A DNA stretch of 52,009 nucleotides from Clostridia bacterium (GCA_017436905.1 JAFSCF010000001.1:1-52009), one strand, 5' to 3'; counted from the stretch's first letter, positions 7,743-16,192 are shown. Notes: generated by a model not told the origin, from the sequence alone. Numbers and translations are program-made.

Positions 7743-8765
7743 TTAGTCTAAAATATAAACATTTGCGGTTCTTCTGCCGAACTGTCTTACTTTATAAGAT
7801 GATGGGAAGAAAAGGTCTACTTTATTACCTTTTATTGCTCCACCGGTATCCTCTGCAACAGAATATCCGTACACCCAACTGCCGTCGGGCGCTTCAATAT
7901 AAAGTTTTGTGCCCAAAGGAATTACTCTTGGGTCAACTGCAACCATACCGCTTGCCAATGCTTTACCGGTAGCGGTTATAGGTCCCCAGGGACCATTGCT
8001 TTCGTATGAAGCATCGTATGCAGTTGCTGTACAGGTAATAACCTTTGAATATGTGTAAGTTTTACCGTCCGGTGTTACGATTGTGTTAGGTTTTGTTCCG
8101 ATATCAAGAATTTCTGTTACAGGCTGTTTTGTAATACTTTCGCCTATAACTGTTTCTGATACCAACATGCCTTCACGATAAATATACTCAGTAGTAACAG
8201 TTCTGCTTCCCACTTCGCCATAACGTGTTACGCTTATCAAATCTTTAGGAAGATTTTCATTTTCGTGTTTTTCTGTTTCGTAAGGAATGTCAACCACATC
8301 GGTTTTAACTACTCTTTCACCACGGATAACATCAATTTGCATACCTTCGGTTATGGAAGTGTCAAGCGCAGGTGTTACAAGGTCGTAACTTCTGGCAGCC
8401 TTACCTTTTGCTTTTAAAAAGTCAGCAACGGTATCTGTGCTTGTCATGTAATCTTTTGTTTCGCCGTTTTCTGTAAGAGTAACATTTACTGCTCTTTTTA
8501 CAACTATACGGTCTGCATCTTCTACCTGTACATCAAGTCCGGGTGTAACACTGTCATATACGCCGATAGAAATACCCTCACTTCTCAGTACGTGGAACAC
8601 GCTTTTTGAAGTTCTGTCTACAACGATAACTTTACCGTCGCAATGAATTTCAACTTCATCTGATAAAGCAGTTGAGTAAACTGTAATTGCTGTAATAAGC
8701 ACAATAAATAATGTAATCGCAGCAACAAATCTCAATCTGCCTTTTATATTACCTACTAAATCCAT
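7743..8765 (-). CDS. DUF348-G5-3D domain cell-wall protein (YabE-like)
   Basis: Membrane-anchored or secreted protein of 340 aa. Residues 12-32 are a signal/anchor helix. Two DUF348 repeats follow (about 36-75 and 93-135), then a G5 domain (about 140-220) and a C-terminal 3D domain (about 245-340). The 3D domain is named for three conserved Asp, visible in VAVDPRVIPLGT and AEDTGGAIKGNKVDLFF. The combination matches YabE-type proteins, which resemble resuscitation-promoting factors and act on peptidoglycan, probably as lytic transglycosylases. AGGAGG precedes the ATG. It is monocistronic with its own promoter and terminator. Confidence 0.9.
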   Translation of the reverse strand: MDLVGNIKGRLRFVAAITLFIVLITAITVYSTALSDEVEIHCDGKVIVVDRTSKSVFHVLRSEGISIGVYDSVTPGLDVQVEDADRIVVKRAVNVTLTENGETKDYMTSTDTVADFLKAKGKAARSYDLVTPALDTSITEGMQIDVIRGERVVKTDVVDIPYETEKHENENLPKDLISVTRYGEVGSRTVTTEYIYREGMLVSETVIGESITKQPVTEILDIGTKPNTIVTPDGKTYTYSKVITCTATAYDASYESNGPWGPITATGKALASGMVAVDPRVIPLGTKLYIEAPDGSWVYGYSVAEDTGGAIKGNKVDLFFPSSYKVRQFGRRTANVYILD

Positions 8766-8864
8766 TTTTACCTCCTGAATTTAACAAGCACATAAATATG
8801 CGCTTATTATCCTATTGCGTTTACTGCACCTGGCAGAAATAACACAATTTTCTTCGGCTGGTAC

Positions 8865-8893
8865 ATTCTACGTTAATAAATTTGATTTGTCAA
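8865..8893 (-). promoter_or_regulatory. Sigma-A promoter of the 3D-domain gene
   Basis: On the minus strand TTGACA (8893-8888), 17 bases, TAGAAT (8870-8865). The predicted leader before the ATG is about 95 bases long. I searched it for a c-di-AMP (ydaO) riboswitch and found none. Confidence 0.7.
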
Positions 8894-9257
8894 ATCTCCT
8901 TACATTTTTTACCAAAAATCAATGTGCAGATTTACTAACAATTTTCAGCCTTTTTGAGATTACAACCATATTTTTCCATTTTTATAAAAATTGGCGAAAT
9001 CCGCCTATCCACGTGGTTATTTCAAGTTTACGCAAATATTTTTTAAATATTACAGAAATGTTACGGAATGTAATATTTTTGTGAAGATTTAACGAATTTT
9101 ATTATCAATTTATACTCTATTCACCTTAAAAACCCTCTTTTTTCCATTTAATTACATTTACAGTTCGCGTGATTTTACGGATGTTTTTAGTAGGTTTTAA
9201 TAGTGTATTAGTTTGAGTTCATACTTACAATATGCATTTTTAACAAGAAATCTCTAA

Positions 9258-9307
9258 AAAACAGTAAAAAATTGGAAAAAGTCATTTTTTTAAAAAATTA
9301 CTGTTTT
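9258..9307. repeat. Imperfect inverted repeat in the gene-free region
   Basis: AAAACAGTAA (9258-9267) and TTACTGTTTT (9298-9307) are exact complements. Further A/T pairing is possible inward (AAATT/AATTT-type). No gene boundary explains it; it could be a protein site or a weak terminator. Confidence 0.4.
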
Positions 9308-9333
9308 AATGGTATTTTTTACGTTAAACGCAA

Positions 9334-9371
9334 AAAACAACAGAGCAATGTCATGATTGCTCTGTTGTTTT
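9334..9371 (-). terminator. Intrinsic terminator of the metal-efflux operon
   Basis: The stem AACAACAGAGCAAT/ATTGCTCTGTTGTT with a 6-base loop lies just after the ATPase stop codon, followed on the minus strand by TTTTTTGCG. Confidence 0.85.
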
Positions 9372-9386
9372 CACATATAAATGTAT

Positions 9387-11225
9387 TTATTTTGTTTTTA
9401 GCGTTCGCATAGCATTTAATATTGCTATGCACGATACTCCAACATCTGCAAATACTGCCTGCCACATCTGTGCAATACCAAACGCACCAAGTATAAGCAC
9501 TATTCCTTTTATCGCTAAAGAGAATACTATATTTTCATGAACTATAGCAAGAGTTTTTTTAGAAATCTTTATCGCTTTTGCCACGCCGTTTAAATCGTCA
9601 TCCATCAAAACTACATCTGCCGCTTCAATAGCAGCATCAGAGCCGAATGCCCCCATACCTATACCTACATCTGCTCTCGCCAATACGGGTGCATCATTTA
9701 TGCCGTCACCAACATATATAACACTGCCGTTCTGAGTTGACGCAATAATATCTTCCAATATATTAACCTTTTCGTTAGGAAGGAGAGAGGAATAAACTTT
9801 GTCTATACCCAATTCTTCTGCTACTGTTAAAGCGATTTCTTCCTTGTCACCCGTAAGCATAACTGTGCTTTCTACTCCACTGTCCTTTAACACAGATATT
9901 GCCTTTGCAGATGTGTCTTTAACCGTGTCAGCAATAATAATTCTTCCTATATATATACCATCGTACGAAACATACACAACAGAACGGGCATCATCTGAAG
10001 GCTGCAACTCAATTTTTTCATCATACATAAGACTGATATTCCCTACACAAACAATTTTTCCGTCTACTTCAGCCTTTATTCCCTTTCCTGCTATTTCGGT
10101 TGTTTCAATATCATCTGTTACAGTACCAGTATAACTTTCTCTTATTGATATACCTATTGGGTGAAGCGTGTATTTTTCAGCGGAGGCAGCAAGTTTTAAA
10201 ACAGTTTCTTTGTCATAACCATTTTCGGCAATCACTTCGCAGACAGAAAATTTTCCTTTTGTAAGTGTACCGGTTTTATCTAATGCCACAATACGTGCCT
10301 TTGCCAAAAGTTCAAAGTAATTACTGCCCTTTACCAGTATACCGCATCTTGACGCTCCACCTATTCCTCCGAAAAACGCCATCGGTACAGAAATAACAAG
10401 CGCACACGGGCAAGACACAACTAAAAATATCAGCGCATTTTTAATCCATACAGAAAATGCATCTCCCGTAAATAAGGGACCGATAGATGCTACACACACT
10501 GCAGCCAACACCACAAAAGGCGTATAATACTTAGAAAACTTAGTAATAAAATTCTCGGTATGCGCTTTTTTCATAGCAGCATTTTCCACAAGGTCAAGAA
10601 TTTTTGAAACGGTTGACTCGCCAAATTCCTTAGTTACTTTAACTGTTACAGTGCCGCTTAAATTAACACAACCGCTTACAATAGTATCGCCTTTTGAAAG
10701 TTCCTGAGGGATAGCCTCACCCGTTAAAGCAGAGGTATCGACGGTAGTAGTTCCATCAACTACAATTCCGTCAAGAGGCACACGCTCACCTGCTTTAATT
10801 ATTATTTCATCACCTATGCGGACAGTTGCAGGTGCAACGGCAACAAGTTCGCCGTCTTTTAAAACATTGGCATAATCCGGACGGATATTCATAAGTGAGG
10901 TAATGGATTTGCGTGATTTACCAACTGCATAACTTTCAAGCAATTCGCCCACCTGAAAAAACAGCATAACAAAAACGCCCTCTGCATACTCACCGATTGC
11001 AAAAGCACCGATAGTCGCAATAGCCATCAGGAAGTTCTCGTCAAACACATTACCATGAAAAATATTACGCACGGCTTTTAAAAGTATATCGCCACCAATA
11101 AAAAGATACACGGCAAAAAATGCAACGAATGCAACAACTCCCTCAAAAGGCAGAATACTTGCTGTTATAAACAATATAAAAGAAATAATAATCTTTTTAA
11201 GAATCTTTTTTTGCTTATTAGTCAT
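9387..11225 (-). CDS. Heavy-metal P1B-type ATPase (Cd/Zn/Pb exporter)
   Basis: A 612-aa metal-exporting P-type ATPase. It has the actuator motif TGE at 168-170, membrane metal site SCPCAL at 271-276, phosphorylation motif DKTGTLTKG from 316, and the hinge GDGINDAP. CPC with this overall pattern points to the CadA/ZntA-like Zn2+/Cd2+/Pb2+ group rather than copper pumps; this is inference. Unusually short N terminus: it begins directly with membrane helices and has no metal-binding HMA domain, which is instead encoded by the small gene immediately upstream. Co-transcribed with that gene and the ArsR sensor. Confidence 0.93.
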   Translation of the reverse strand: MTNKQKKILKKIIISFILFITASILPFEGVVAFVAFFAVYLFIGGDILLKAVRNIFHGNVFDENFLMAIATIGAFAIGEYAEGVFVMLFFQVGELLESYAVGKSRKSITSLMNIRPDYANVLKDGELVAVAPATVRIGDEIIIKAGERVPLDGIVVDGTTTVDTSALTGEAIPQELSKGDTIVSGCVNLSGTVTVKVTKEFGESTVSKILDLVENAAMKKAHTENFITKFSKYYTPFVVLAAVCVASIGPLFTGDAFSVWIKNALIFLVVSCPCALVISVPMAFFGGIGGASRCGILVKGSNYFELLAKARIVALDKTGTLTKGKFSVCEVIAENGYDKETVLKLAASAEKYTLHPIGISIRESYTGTVTDDIETTEIAGKGIKAEVDGKIVCVGNISLMYDEKIELQPSDDARSVVYVSYDGIYIGRIIIADTVKDTSAKAISVLKDSGVESTVMLTGDKEEIALTVAEELGIDKVYSSLLPNEKVNILEDIIASTQNGSVIYVGDGINDAPVLARADVGIGMGAFGSDAAIEAADVVLMDDDLNGVAKAIKISKKTLAIVHENIVFSLAIKGIVLILGAFGIAQMWQAVFADVGVSCIAILNAMRTLKTK

Positions 11226-11234
11226 ATGTACTCC

Positions 11235-11447
11235 TTATTCAATAACAAAATCAGGCTCTATCCTTTTGCCGACAATTCTTGCTTCTTTTATAATTCGAGC
11301 AAAATCCGCCTCGTCTGCTTCTATGGCAAGTTTTTGGGTGATAAAGTTTATGCTGACTTCTTTAACACCATCTATTTTAGATATAGCCTGCTCCACCTTA
11401 CCTGCGCACACAGCACAGTCAACTTCTATATTAAATATTTTCTTCAT
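11235..11447 (-). CDS. Stand-alone heavy-metal-associated (HMA) domain protein
   Basis: A 70-aa ferredoxin-like metal-binding protein. The metal loop DCAVCAGKVEQAI carries the CxxC pair (C-A-V-C) and the rest follows the HMA fold pattern (IDGVKEVSINFITQKLAIEA). The start is set at ATG 11447, with AAGGG upstream; an in-frame GTG three codons earlier is less likely. It sits 9 bases before the ATPase start and probably acts as its detached N-terminal metal-delivery domain. Confidence 0.9.
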   Translation of the reverse strand: MKKIFNIEVDCAVCAGKVEQAISKIDGVKEVSINFITQKLAIEADEADFARIIKEARIVGKRIEPDFVIE

Positions 11448-11465
11448 TATATACACCCTTTCTGT

Positions 11466-11843
11466 TTATTCACAAATATGTTCCATACCCTGATTAATAA
11501 TTGTACGAACATGCTGGTCAGCCAATGAATAAAAGACAGTTTTTCCGCTGCGGCGGAATTTTACCAGTTGCGATTGTTTAAGTACACGCAGTTGATGCGA
11601 TATGGCAGACTGCGTCATATTAAGTATCTGTGCAATGTCGCATACACACATCTCCGATTCAAAAAGTACATACAAAATTTTTATTCTCGTAGAATCGCCG
11701 AAAACCTTAAAAAGTTCTGCCAAATCATAAAGAATTTCATCTTCGGGCATTTTTTCGTTGACTGTATTTACGATGTCTGAATGAGCATGTATAAAATCAC
11801 ATCTTTCAACATCGTTTTCAATACGTTTTTTATTATCCGACAT
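11466..11843 (-). CDS. ArsR/SmtB-family metal-sensing repressor (CadC-like)
   Basis: A 125-aa winged-helix repressor. The helix-turn-helix is MTQSAISHQLRVLKQSQLV (76-94). Two metal-site signatures are visible: ESEMCVCD (C66, C68, D69), typical of CadC/ArsR alpha-3 sites, and D109-H111-H122-E125, with exactly the spacing of the SmtB alpha-5 zinc site. N-terminal C15 and H19/H21 may complete an alpha-3N site as in CadC. Metal binding should release it from the perfect palindrome just upstream and derepress this operon. I chose the ATG at 11843 because the earlier in-frame ATG lies inside that operator. Confidence 0.93.
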   Translation of the reverse strand: MSDNKKRIENDVERCDFIHAHSDIVNTVNEKMPEDEILYDLAELFKVFGDSTRIKILYVLFESEMCVCDIAQILNMTQSAISHQLRVLKQSQLVKFRRSGKTVFYSLADQHVRTIINQGMEHICE

Positions 11844-11856
11844 TCCCCTCACCTCT

Positions 11857-11882
11857 ATCATATGAAAGATTGTTCATATGAT
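11857..11882. promoter_or_regulatory. Operator for the ArsR-family repressor
   Basis: A perfect 10-10 inverted repeat, ATCATATGAA (11857-11866) and TTCATATGAT (11873-11882), with a 6-base spacer. It starts right next to the -10 box, overlapping the transcription start. This is the usual layout for SmtB/CadC autorepression. Confidence 0.85.
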
Positions 11883-11911
11883 ATTATATAAAAGTTTTCT
11901 ACACGTGTCAA
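11883..11911 (-). promoter_or_regulatory. Consensus sigma-A promoter of the metal-efflux operon
   Basis: TTGACA (11911-11906), exactly 17 bases, TATAAT (11888-11883) on the minus strand. Both boxes are perfect consensus, as expected for an operon kept silent by a repressor. Confidence 0.9.
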
Positions 11912-11951
11912 TATCTTTCAATAAATTTATGTTACAAATCGTCGAAATATG

Positions 11952-11979
11952 TTGAATACGGGTATTTATATGATAGAAT
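11952..11979 (+). promoter_or_regulatory. Sigma-A-like promoter of the NlpC/P60 gene
   Basis: TTGAAT (11952-11957), 16 bases, TAGAAT (11974-11979), ending 24 bases before the TTG start. Confidence 0.5.
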
Positions 11980-12003
11980 TTATATGGTAAGGTGGTGTTT
12001 TGT

Positions 12004-13032
12004 TTGAAAAAAACAATTTCTTTAATTTTAGCATTTATGCTGGTTATTCCTTCTGTTTTTGCCGACGAGGTCGCATACGAGCCAATCGGCGACAGAATTG
12101 CTAAGGAGGCTGCTCATTGGATTGGCTCTCCTTACGGAACATCTGACGGTTGCGAAGGATATGGCAGCGAGGTTGACTGCAGCGGATTGGTGCTTCAGGT
12201 ATATAAAGCGTTTGGCATAGAACTCCCCCGAAACAGCGCTCTTCAGGCGAAAGTTGGCGAATTGGTACAACTTAATGAAATGATTGCAGGCGATATTGTC
12301 TGCTTTATGTATGAAGACGGCTCAATCGGACATGTGGGCATATACATCGGCGGCAATTCTATGATACACTCTCCCAGACCTGAAAAAACTGTTGAGATTT
12401 CAAGTTATTTCGAGGATTGGGGCTCAATAAAAGCCGTTTACGGCAGACGAATTGCTGTTGAAAGTGATTATATTCCTGAACAACTCCCTGAAGAGTTAGA
12501 AACGCAAGTTCTAAAATCCATATCAACCCCAAACTCACTTCGTATGAATCACTTAGAGGGTATCGACTATATGCCCAAAGTTGATATAAACGACCCGATG
12601 GAATTAATTTTACAAATAGGTAATCCCGTTATGACGGTAAACGGTGAGGACAAGCCTATAGACGAATCCGGCGAAGTTTTCCCCATAATTGTAAATAACC
12701 GAACATTGCTTCCTTTAAGAAAGGTTGCAGAGGAGTTCGGTGCTGAAGTCAACTGGATTGGCGGAGAAAACGGCGAAATCAACATAAAATACGGCGAATA
12801 CGATTTAACATTGTGGATTGGGCAAGAATACATTATGTCAAACGGCATATCTGTAACAATAGATTCTGCACCTGTAATTTTGGAGGGCAGAACATATCTT
12901 CCCATAAAATTTATTGCAGATGAGTTCGGGTGGAACGTTGACTGGAACGATAACGAAAAAACCGTAACCCTGTCTGCAAATCAAGACGCCTATTATGACG
13001 ACTATTATTACAACTATGGTTACGGTTATTAA
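12004..13032 (+). CDS. Secreted NlpC/P60 peptidase with copper-amine-oxidase N-like domain
   Basis: A 342-aa exported cell-wall hydrolase. Residues 1-20 are a signal peptide (KKTISLILAFMLVIPSVFA). Residues 25-145 form an NlpC/P60 domain with catalytic Cys59 (VDCSG), His110 (IGHVGIYIG) and a third residue at His122, expected to cleave gamma-D-Glu-diamino-acid bonds in peptidoglycan stem peptides. A copper-amine-oxidase-N-like stalk domain follows (about 220-325, NNRTLLPLRKVAEEFGAEVNW), used in Clostridia as a wall-associated module. The last 14 residues are Tyr-rich. Translation probably starts at TTG, since AAGGTGG is well spaced from it. Confidence 0.9.
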   Translation: MKKTISLILAFMLVIPSVFADEVAYEPIGDRIAKEAAHWIGSPYGTSDGCEGYGSEVDCSGLVLQVYKAFGIELPRNSALQAKVGELVQLNEMIAGDIVCFMYEDGSIGHVGIYIGGNSMIHSPRPEKTVEISSYFEDWGSIKAVYGRRIAVESDYIPEQLPEELETQVLKSISTPNSLRMNHLEGIDYMPKVDINDPMELILQIGNPVMTVNGEDKPIDESGEVFPIIVNNRTLLPLRKVAEEFGAEVNWIGGENGEINIKYGEYDLTLWIGQEYIMSNGISVTIDSAPVILEGRTYLPIKFIADEFGWNVDWNDNEKTVTLSANQDAYYDDYYYNYGYGY

Positions 13033-13724
13033 TTCAATATCTCTGTATTTATAAGTTCGTTTATACTGTTTATATCCGGTATATAAAAAACTCTGTCTGC
13101 TATTACGGTGTGCGTTCCGGGAACAGTATAATACTGATTTGTGTGTTCTTTAAATTTATTAATAAAATCTGAGTATTCGTTAATTTTAAGCAATGTAAGG
13201 TCTGTACTCGATACACTTAATATCTGTTTAAGATATTCATTCAAGTTGCCTTGCTGCCACAATGCTTCGGAAAAGATATATTTTATTGCGGCAGAATAAC
13301 TTAAATCTCCGCTATACAAATCAGTGGTTTTAATTATAAGATGATAATCAACCGGAATGGGTACAATATCTGCAATAACATTACGAAGCATCTCTACCCC
13401 GCCGATATTAATCACATCTTTAAACATCTGATCGCTCGTAGCAACTTTAATTCTGGTGTCGGCAGGAACAGTAATCGTTTTTATAGTTTTATCCTTAGGG
13501 TCAAAACTAACTATTACGTTTGTATCCAATGTGTTTGTATCACCATTCTGGACTGAGATAAAAATATTTTTATTAACAAAATCATCAACGACGGTTTTAG
13601 TTGAGTCAACATTGTTTTTTGCATCAAATATTCCGTAACACACAAATGCGCCAGCCACAGCCATAAACACAGTTATTGCCACGGCAATAAAGGGCCATAC
13701 AGTTTTATATTTTATCTCAATCAC
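13029..13724 (-). CDS. Divergent LytR-CpsA-Psr (LCP)-like membrane protein
   Basis: A 231-aa protein with one N-terminal membrane anchor (about 8-32) and an extracytoplasmic domain. Two stretches resemble LCP phosphotransferases: VSFDPKDKTIKTITVPADTRIKV and INIGGVEMLRNVIADIVPIPVDYHLIIK. LCP enzymes attach teichoic acids or other polymers to peptidoglycan. Here the usual PRDTRV arginine is Ala (PADTRI) and the domain is shorter than normal, so it may be inactive. Start is unclear: the formal GTG lies within the ribosome site GAGGTG, and the codon at ideal spacing is ATA. Its 3' end overlaps the NlpC gene by 4 bases. Confidence 0.6.
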   Translation of the reverse strand: MIEIKYKTVWPFIAVAITVFMAVAGAFVCYGIFDAKNNVDSTKTVVDDFVNKNIFISVQNGDTNTLDTNVIVSFDPKDKTIKTITVPADTRIKVATSDQMFKDVINIGGVEMLRNVIADIVPIPVDYHLIIKTTDLYSGDLSYSAAIKYIFSEALWQQGNLNEYLKQILSVSSTDLTLLKINEYSDFINKFKEHTNQYYTVPGTHTVIADRVFYIPDINSINELINTEILN

Positions 13725-13752
13725 CTCTTTTGAAAAAATAAAGTCTACCTAT

Positions 13753-13781
13753 ATTGTATTAAACATTAAGCAAAATATCAA
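13753..13781 (-). promoter_or_regulatory. Sigma-A promoter of the LCP-like gene
   Basis: TTGATA (13781-13776), 17 bases, TACAAT (13758-13753) on the minus strand, about 30 bases before the ribosome site. Confidence 0.65.
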
Positions 13782-13876
13782 GAAAAATTTTTGTTTTTTA
13801 TGTAATTATAATAAAAGCAAGTTTTATAACCAATCTAAAACACATTATTTCCCTGGAAATAGATAATAATTATAAA

Positions 13877-13909
13877 TGCAAAAACCACTCTTAACGAGTG
13901 GTTTTTGCA
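13877..13909. terminator. Intrinsic terminator after tmk
   Basis: A perfect 14-bp inverted repeat, TGCAAAAACCACTC and its complement, with a 5-base loop, immediately follows the tmk stop. The T-rich arm gives the U tract, so it can work in both directions. Confidence 0.85.
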
Positions 13910-13910
13910 T

Positions 13911-14582
13911 TTACAGAACAAATTTCACCTTATTATAAATTTCATCAGCAATATCTTCTATTGTACGAACTTTTCCGTCTTTAACGCACGATATTGTATG
14001 CCATCCGTATTTATTGGCGACACCAACGGCATTATTATAAGACTTGGTAAGATACTCCGTATCGCTTTCGTGAATATCTTTAACATCGCTATGGTTGATT
14101 TTGTTCTTTCTGTTATGCATAAGTTCAATTGCGTATTTTACGGGCATATCAAGAAAGATAATCAAATCCGGTTCAGGAAGAGAAAGTTTTTTATATTCAA
14201 AATCATAAAGCCAATCGAGAAATGCATCTTTTTCGGCGGAAATATCAATTTTTGACGCCTGATGCACCATATTGGAAGTTACATATCTGTCGGCAATAAC
14301 AATTCCGTCATTATGGAAAATATCCTTCCACTCTCCGTTTACAGAAGCATATCTGTCAAGCGCAAAAAAGGACGATGCAGTATATGCATTTACACTATTA
14401 GCGTCAGTTCCGAAATCGCCGTTTAAATACATTTTAACGATTGACGATGACGGACTTTCGTAATTCGGGAACGACACTTTATTAACACGTTCAAATTCGC
14501 TGTTCAGCCGTTTATACAACATTTCAGTCTGGGTGGCTTTTCCGCTTGAATCCACACCTTCTATAACAATAAGTTTACTCAT
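13911..14582 (-). CDS. tmk: Thymidylate (dTMP) kinase
   Basis: Phosphorylates dTMP to dTDP. The 223-aa product has the P-loop [10 protein letters not shown] at residues 9-18, the nucleoside-binding [11 protein letters not shown] near 97, and a C-terminal region with paired acidic and basic residues typical of the kinase core. Its ATG overlaps the TGA of thyX (ATGA), so the two consecutive steps of dTTP synthesis are translationally coupled. Confidence 0.92.
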   Translation of the reverse strand: MSKLIVIEGVDSSGKATQTEMLYKRLNSEFERVNKVSFPNYESPSSSIVKMYLNGDFGTDANSVNAYTASSFFALDRYASVNGEWKDIFHNDGIVIADRYVTSNMVHQASKIDISAEKDAFLDWLYDFEYKKLSLPEPDLIIFLDMPVKYAIELMHNRKNKINHSDVKDIHESDTEYLTKSYNNAVGVANKYGWHTISCVKDGKVRTIEDIADEIYNKVKFVL

Positions 14583-15352
14583 TTGCCACTCACCTTCATA
14601 CTGCCGAAATATTCTCTTTTTTCAAGCATTTTTCCGCACGACATAGCGCCCTCCGGACAAGGCCCGTTTACACATCTTGGACCTGCTTTGGCAAACAATG
14701 TAGGCGCAACCTCTTTTACCAGTACGAGCATCCGGCATGCAAGGTCACGGATTTCCCACTGCGCACGTTCACAACATCTGTGATGGAAAAAGTTCATAAG
14801 ACTACGTGCGTTCAAAGTGGCAATCATTTTTGTTTCGCATGCATTAGGCAGAACATACCTGGCATCTTCAATAGCCTTTTTCTCAGCAGCATTCTTTGCT
14901 TTATTCTCGTCCATTCCGCAAGATACCATATCCGCATAATGCTTTTTATACAAAATATCGGCAAGTTCGTTATACGACTTAACATCGTCTTCCATTGCTT
15001 TTAAAAATGCAGCCTTTGCCTCGGGGAGATTTTCAATCTCCGGCGGGGTTACAAATTCAAACTGACCTTCCTTTACATATCTTTGAGATTTAACGCTGTA
15101 CGAGGCAAGTCTGTGCCTTGTAAACTGCGCAAGCAAAGAACGGCTTACACCTTCAATACCAAAAGTAAAGGTAATATGTTCAATCGGGCTCTCGTGCCCC
15201 ATACTCATAAGACGTTTTAAAAACTTTTCGGTTTTTTCTTCATCAAGCCCCTCTAATATGCCGTCTATCCCAGATGAAGAATAGCATAGTTTTGCTGCGG
15301 CAGCAATTATTTTCTCCGGTTCCGGAGTGTGTTGTAAAAGTTCAACGTTCAT
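14579..15352 (-). CDS. thyX: FAD-dependent thymidylate synthase ThyX
   Basis: Flavin-dependent dUMP methylase, the ThyA-independent route to dTMP using methylene-THF and NAD(P)H. The ThyX signature [14 protein letters not shown] (79-92) is complete. HESPIEH (53-59) and [13 protein letters not shown] near 193 are also present. Length 257 aa is normal. Between tagA and tmk, in one operon. Confidence 0.96.
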   Translation of the reverse strand: MNVELLQHTPEPEKIIAAAAKLCYSSSGIDGILEGLDEEKTEKFLKRLMSMGHESPIEHITFTFGIEGVSRSLLAQFTRHRLASYSVKSQRYVKEGQFEFVTPPEIENLPEAKAAFLKAMEDDVKSYNELADILYKKHYADMVSCGMDENKAKNAAEKKAIEDARYVLPNACETKMIATLNARSLMNFFHHRCCERAQWEIRDLACRMLVLVKEVAPTLFAKAGPRCVNGPCPEGAMSCGKMLEKREYFGSMKVSGK

Positions 15353-15361
15353 ATTTATCCC

Positions 15362-16105
15362 CTATTCTTGTTTGAATTTTTTGCCTTTAAACAAAACCGT
15401 TATACCGAATTTCGGCAAATCAAGCATTCTGAAAAAGCGTTTAGGTTGCTTGATAAGTCGGTAAAGCCATTCTATGCCGTGTTTCTGATAAAACTCAGGA
15501 GCACGTTCAACCGTCCCTGCAAAAACGTCTAAACTTCCGCCCAAACCCATACATACTTTACAGTTAAGCTCTTTTTTATGGTAATCAATCCATTTTTCCT
15601 GCTTGGGTGCGCCAAGGCACACAAACAGTACATCAGGTGATTTCATATTAATATCTTCAATTATTTGCTTTTCTTTTTCCGAATCAAAGTAACCGTCCGC
15701 ACAACCGGAAATTATAAGTCCCGGGTGCTTTCTTTGTATATTTTCGGCAGCGGTTTCGGCAACACCGGGCTTAGAGCCGAAAAGGTATATGCTTTTCCCC
15801 TCTGCACTCATCTTTTCAAGCAGACTGCACGCAACATCATAGCCGGCACATCGTTCTTCAATAGGATTTTTTAAAATCTTAGATGCATACACAACACCTA
15901 TACCATCTGCCGTTAAAAGCGAAGCATCATTTAAAACATCACGAATCTCATCGCTTCGGTACCCCTGCATAATTATCTCCGAATTAGGGGTATAAACTGT
16001 TTTAGTTTCTCCACCCTCTTCAATGTAGTTCATAATAATGTCTGACGCCTGCTCAATACTTACTTTATCTACCTTTATGCCAAGTATATTTACTTTATCC
16101 GCCAT
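15362..16105 (-). CDS. tagA: WecG/TagA/CpsF-family glycosyltransferase
   Basis: GT26-family enzyme; in Gram-positives it usually transfers ManNAc to GlcNAc-PP-undecaprenol to make the linkage unit of wall teichoic acid. Signatures are YTPNSEIIMQGY near residue 37, LTADGIGVVYASK near 62, GSKPGVAETAA near 110, and GAPKQEKWI near 159. 247 aa, normal length. The ATG at 16105 is chosen for its GGAGG. First gene of tagA-thyX-tmk; the wall-polymer and nucleotide genes are functionally unrelated. Confidence 0.9.
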   Translation of the reverse strand: MADKVNILGIKVDKVSIEQASDIIMNYIEEGGETKTVYTPNSEIIMQGYRSDEIRDVLNDASLLTADGIGVVYASKILKNPIEERCAGYDVACSLLEKMSAEGKSIYLFGSKPGVAETAAENIQRKHPGLIISGCADGYFDSEKEKQIIEDINMKSPDVLFVCLGAPKQEKWIDYHKKELNCKVCMGLGGSLDVFAGTVERAPEFYQKHGIEWLYRLIKQPKRFFRMLDLPKFGITVLFKGKKFKQE

Positions 16106-16137
16106 AGTATCCTCCAAGGATATAAATAGTTAATTAA

Positions 16138-16166
16138 ATCATACCATAAATTGCGTATCAAGTCAA
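16138..16166 (-). promoter_or_regulatory. Sigma-A promoter of tagA-thyX-tmk
   Basis: TTGACT (16166-16161), 17 bases, TATGAT (16143-16138) on the minus strand, directly downstream of the aminotransferase terminator. Confidence 0.75.
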
Positions 16167-16172
16167 ATAAAA

Positions 16173-16192
16173 AGTCCGCCTTACGACGGACT
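16173..16192 (-). terminator. Intrinsic terminator of the aminotransferase gene
   Basis: The stem AGTCCG/CGGACT (with possible inner pairs) is followed on the minus strand by TTTTTATTTG. Confidence 0.75.

Larger units (their letters stand above)
8766..9333. other. Long A/T-rich region without a convincing gene
   Basis: Between the 3D-domain gene and the metal-ATPase terminator lie about 570 bases. They hold the promoter at 8865-8893, a roughly 100-base 5' leader of the 3D gene, a short palindrome GGCG/CGCC at 8993-9005, and an inverted repeat at 9258-9307. The longest reading frame (plus strand, near 8815-9084) has no ribosome site and low-complexity content, so I do not call it. Confidence 0.6.

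Noticed and set aside
8766..8870. Possible ydaO (c-di-AMP) riboswitch before the 3D-domain gene
   Set aside because: None of the conserved G-rich and CC-rich blocks of that riboswitch could be found in the leader on the minus strand.
11934..11950. Possible Spo0A box (CGTCGAA) before the NlpC gene
   Set aside because: Only six of seven core bases match, and similar six-base matches (for example near 33605) occur by chance in this A/T-rich DNA.
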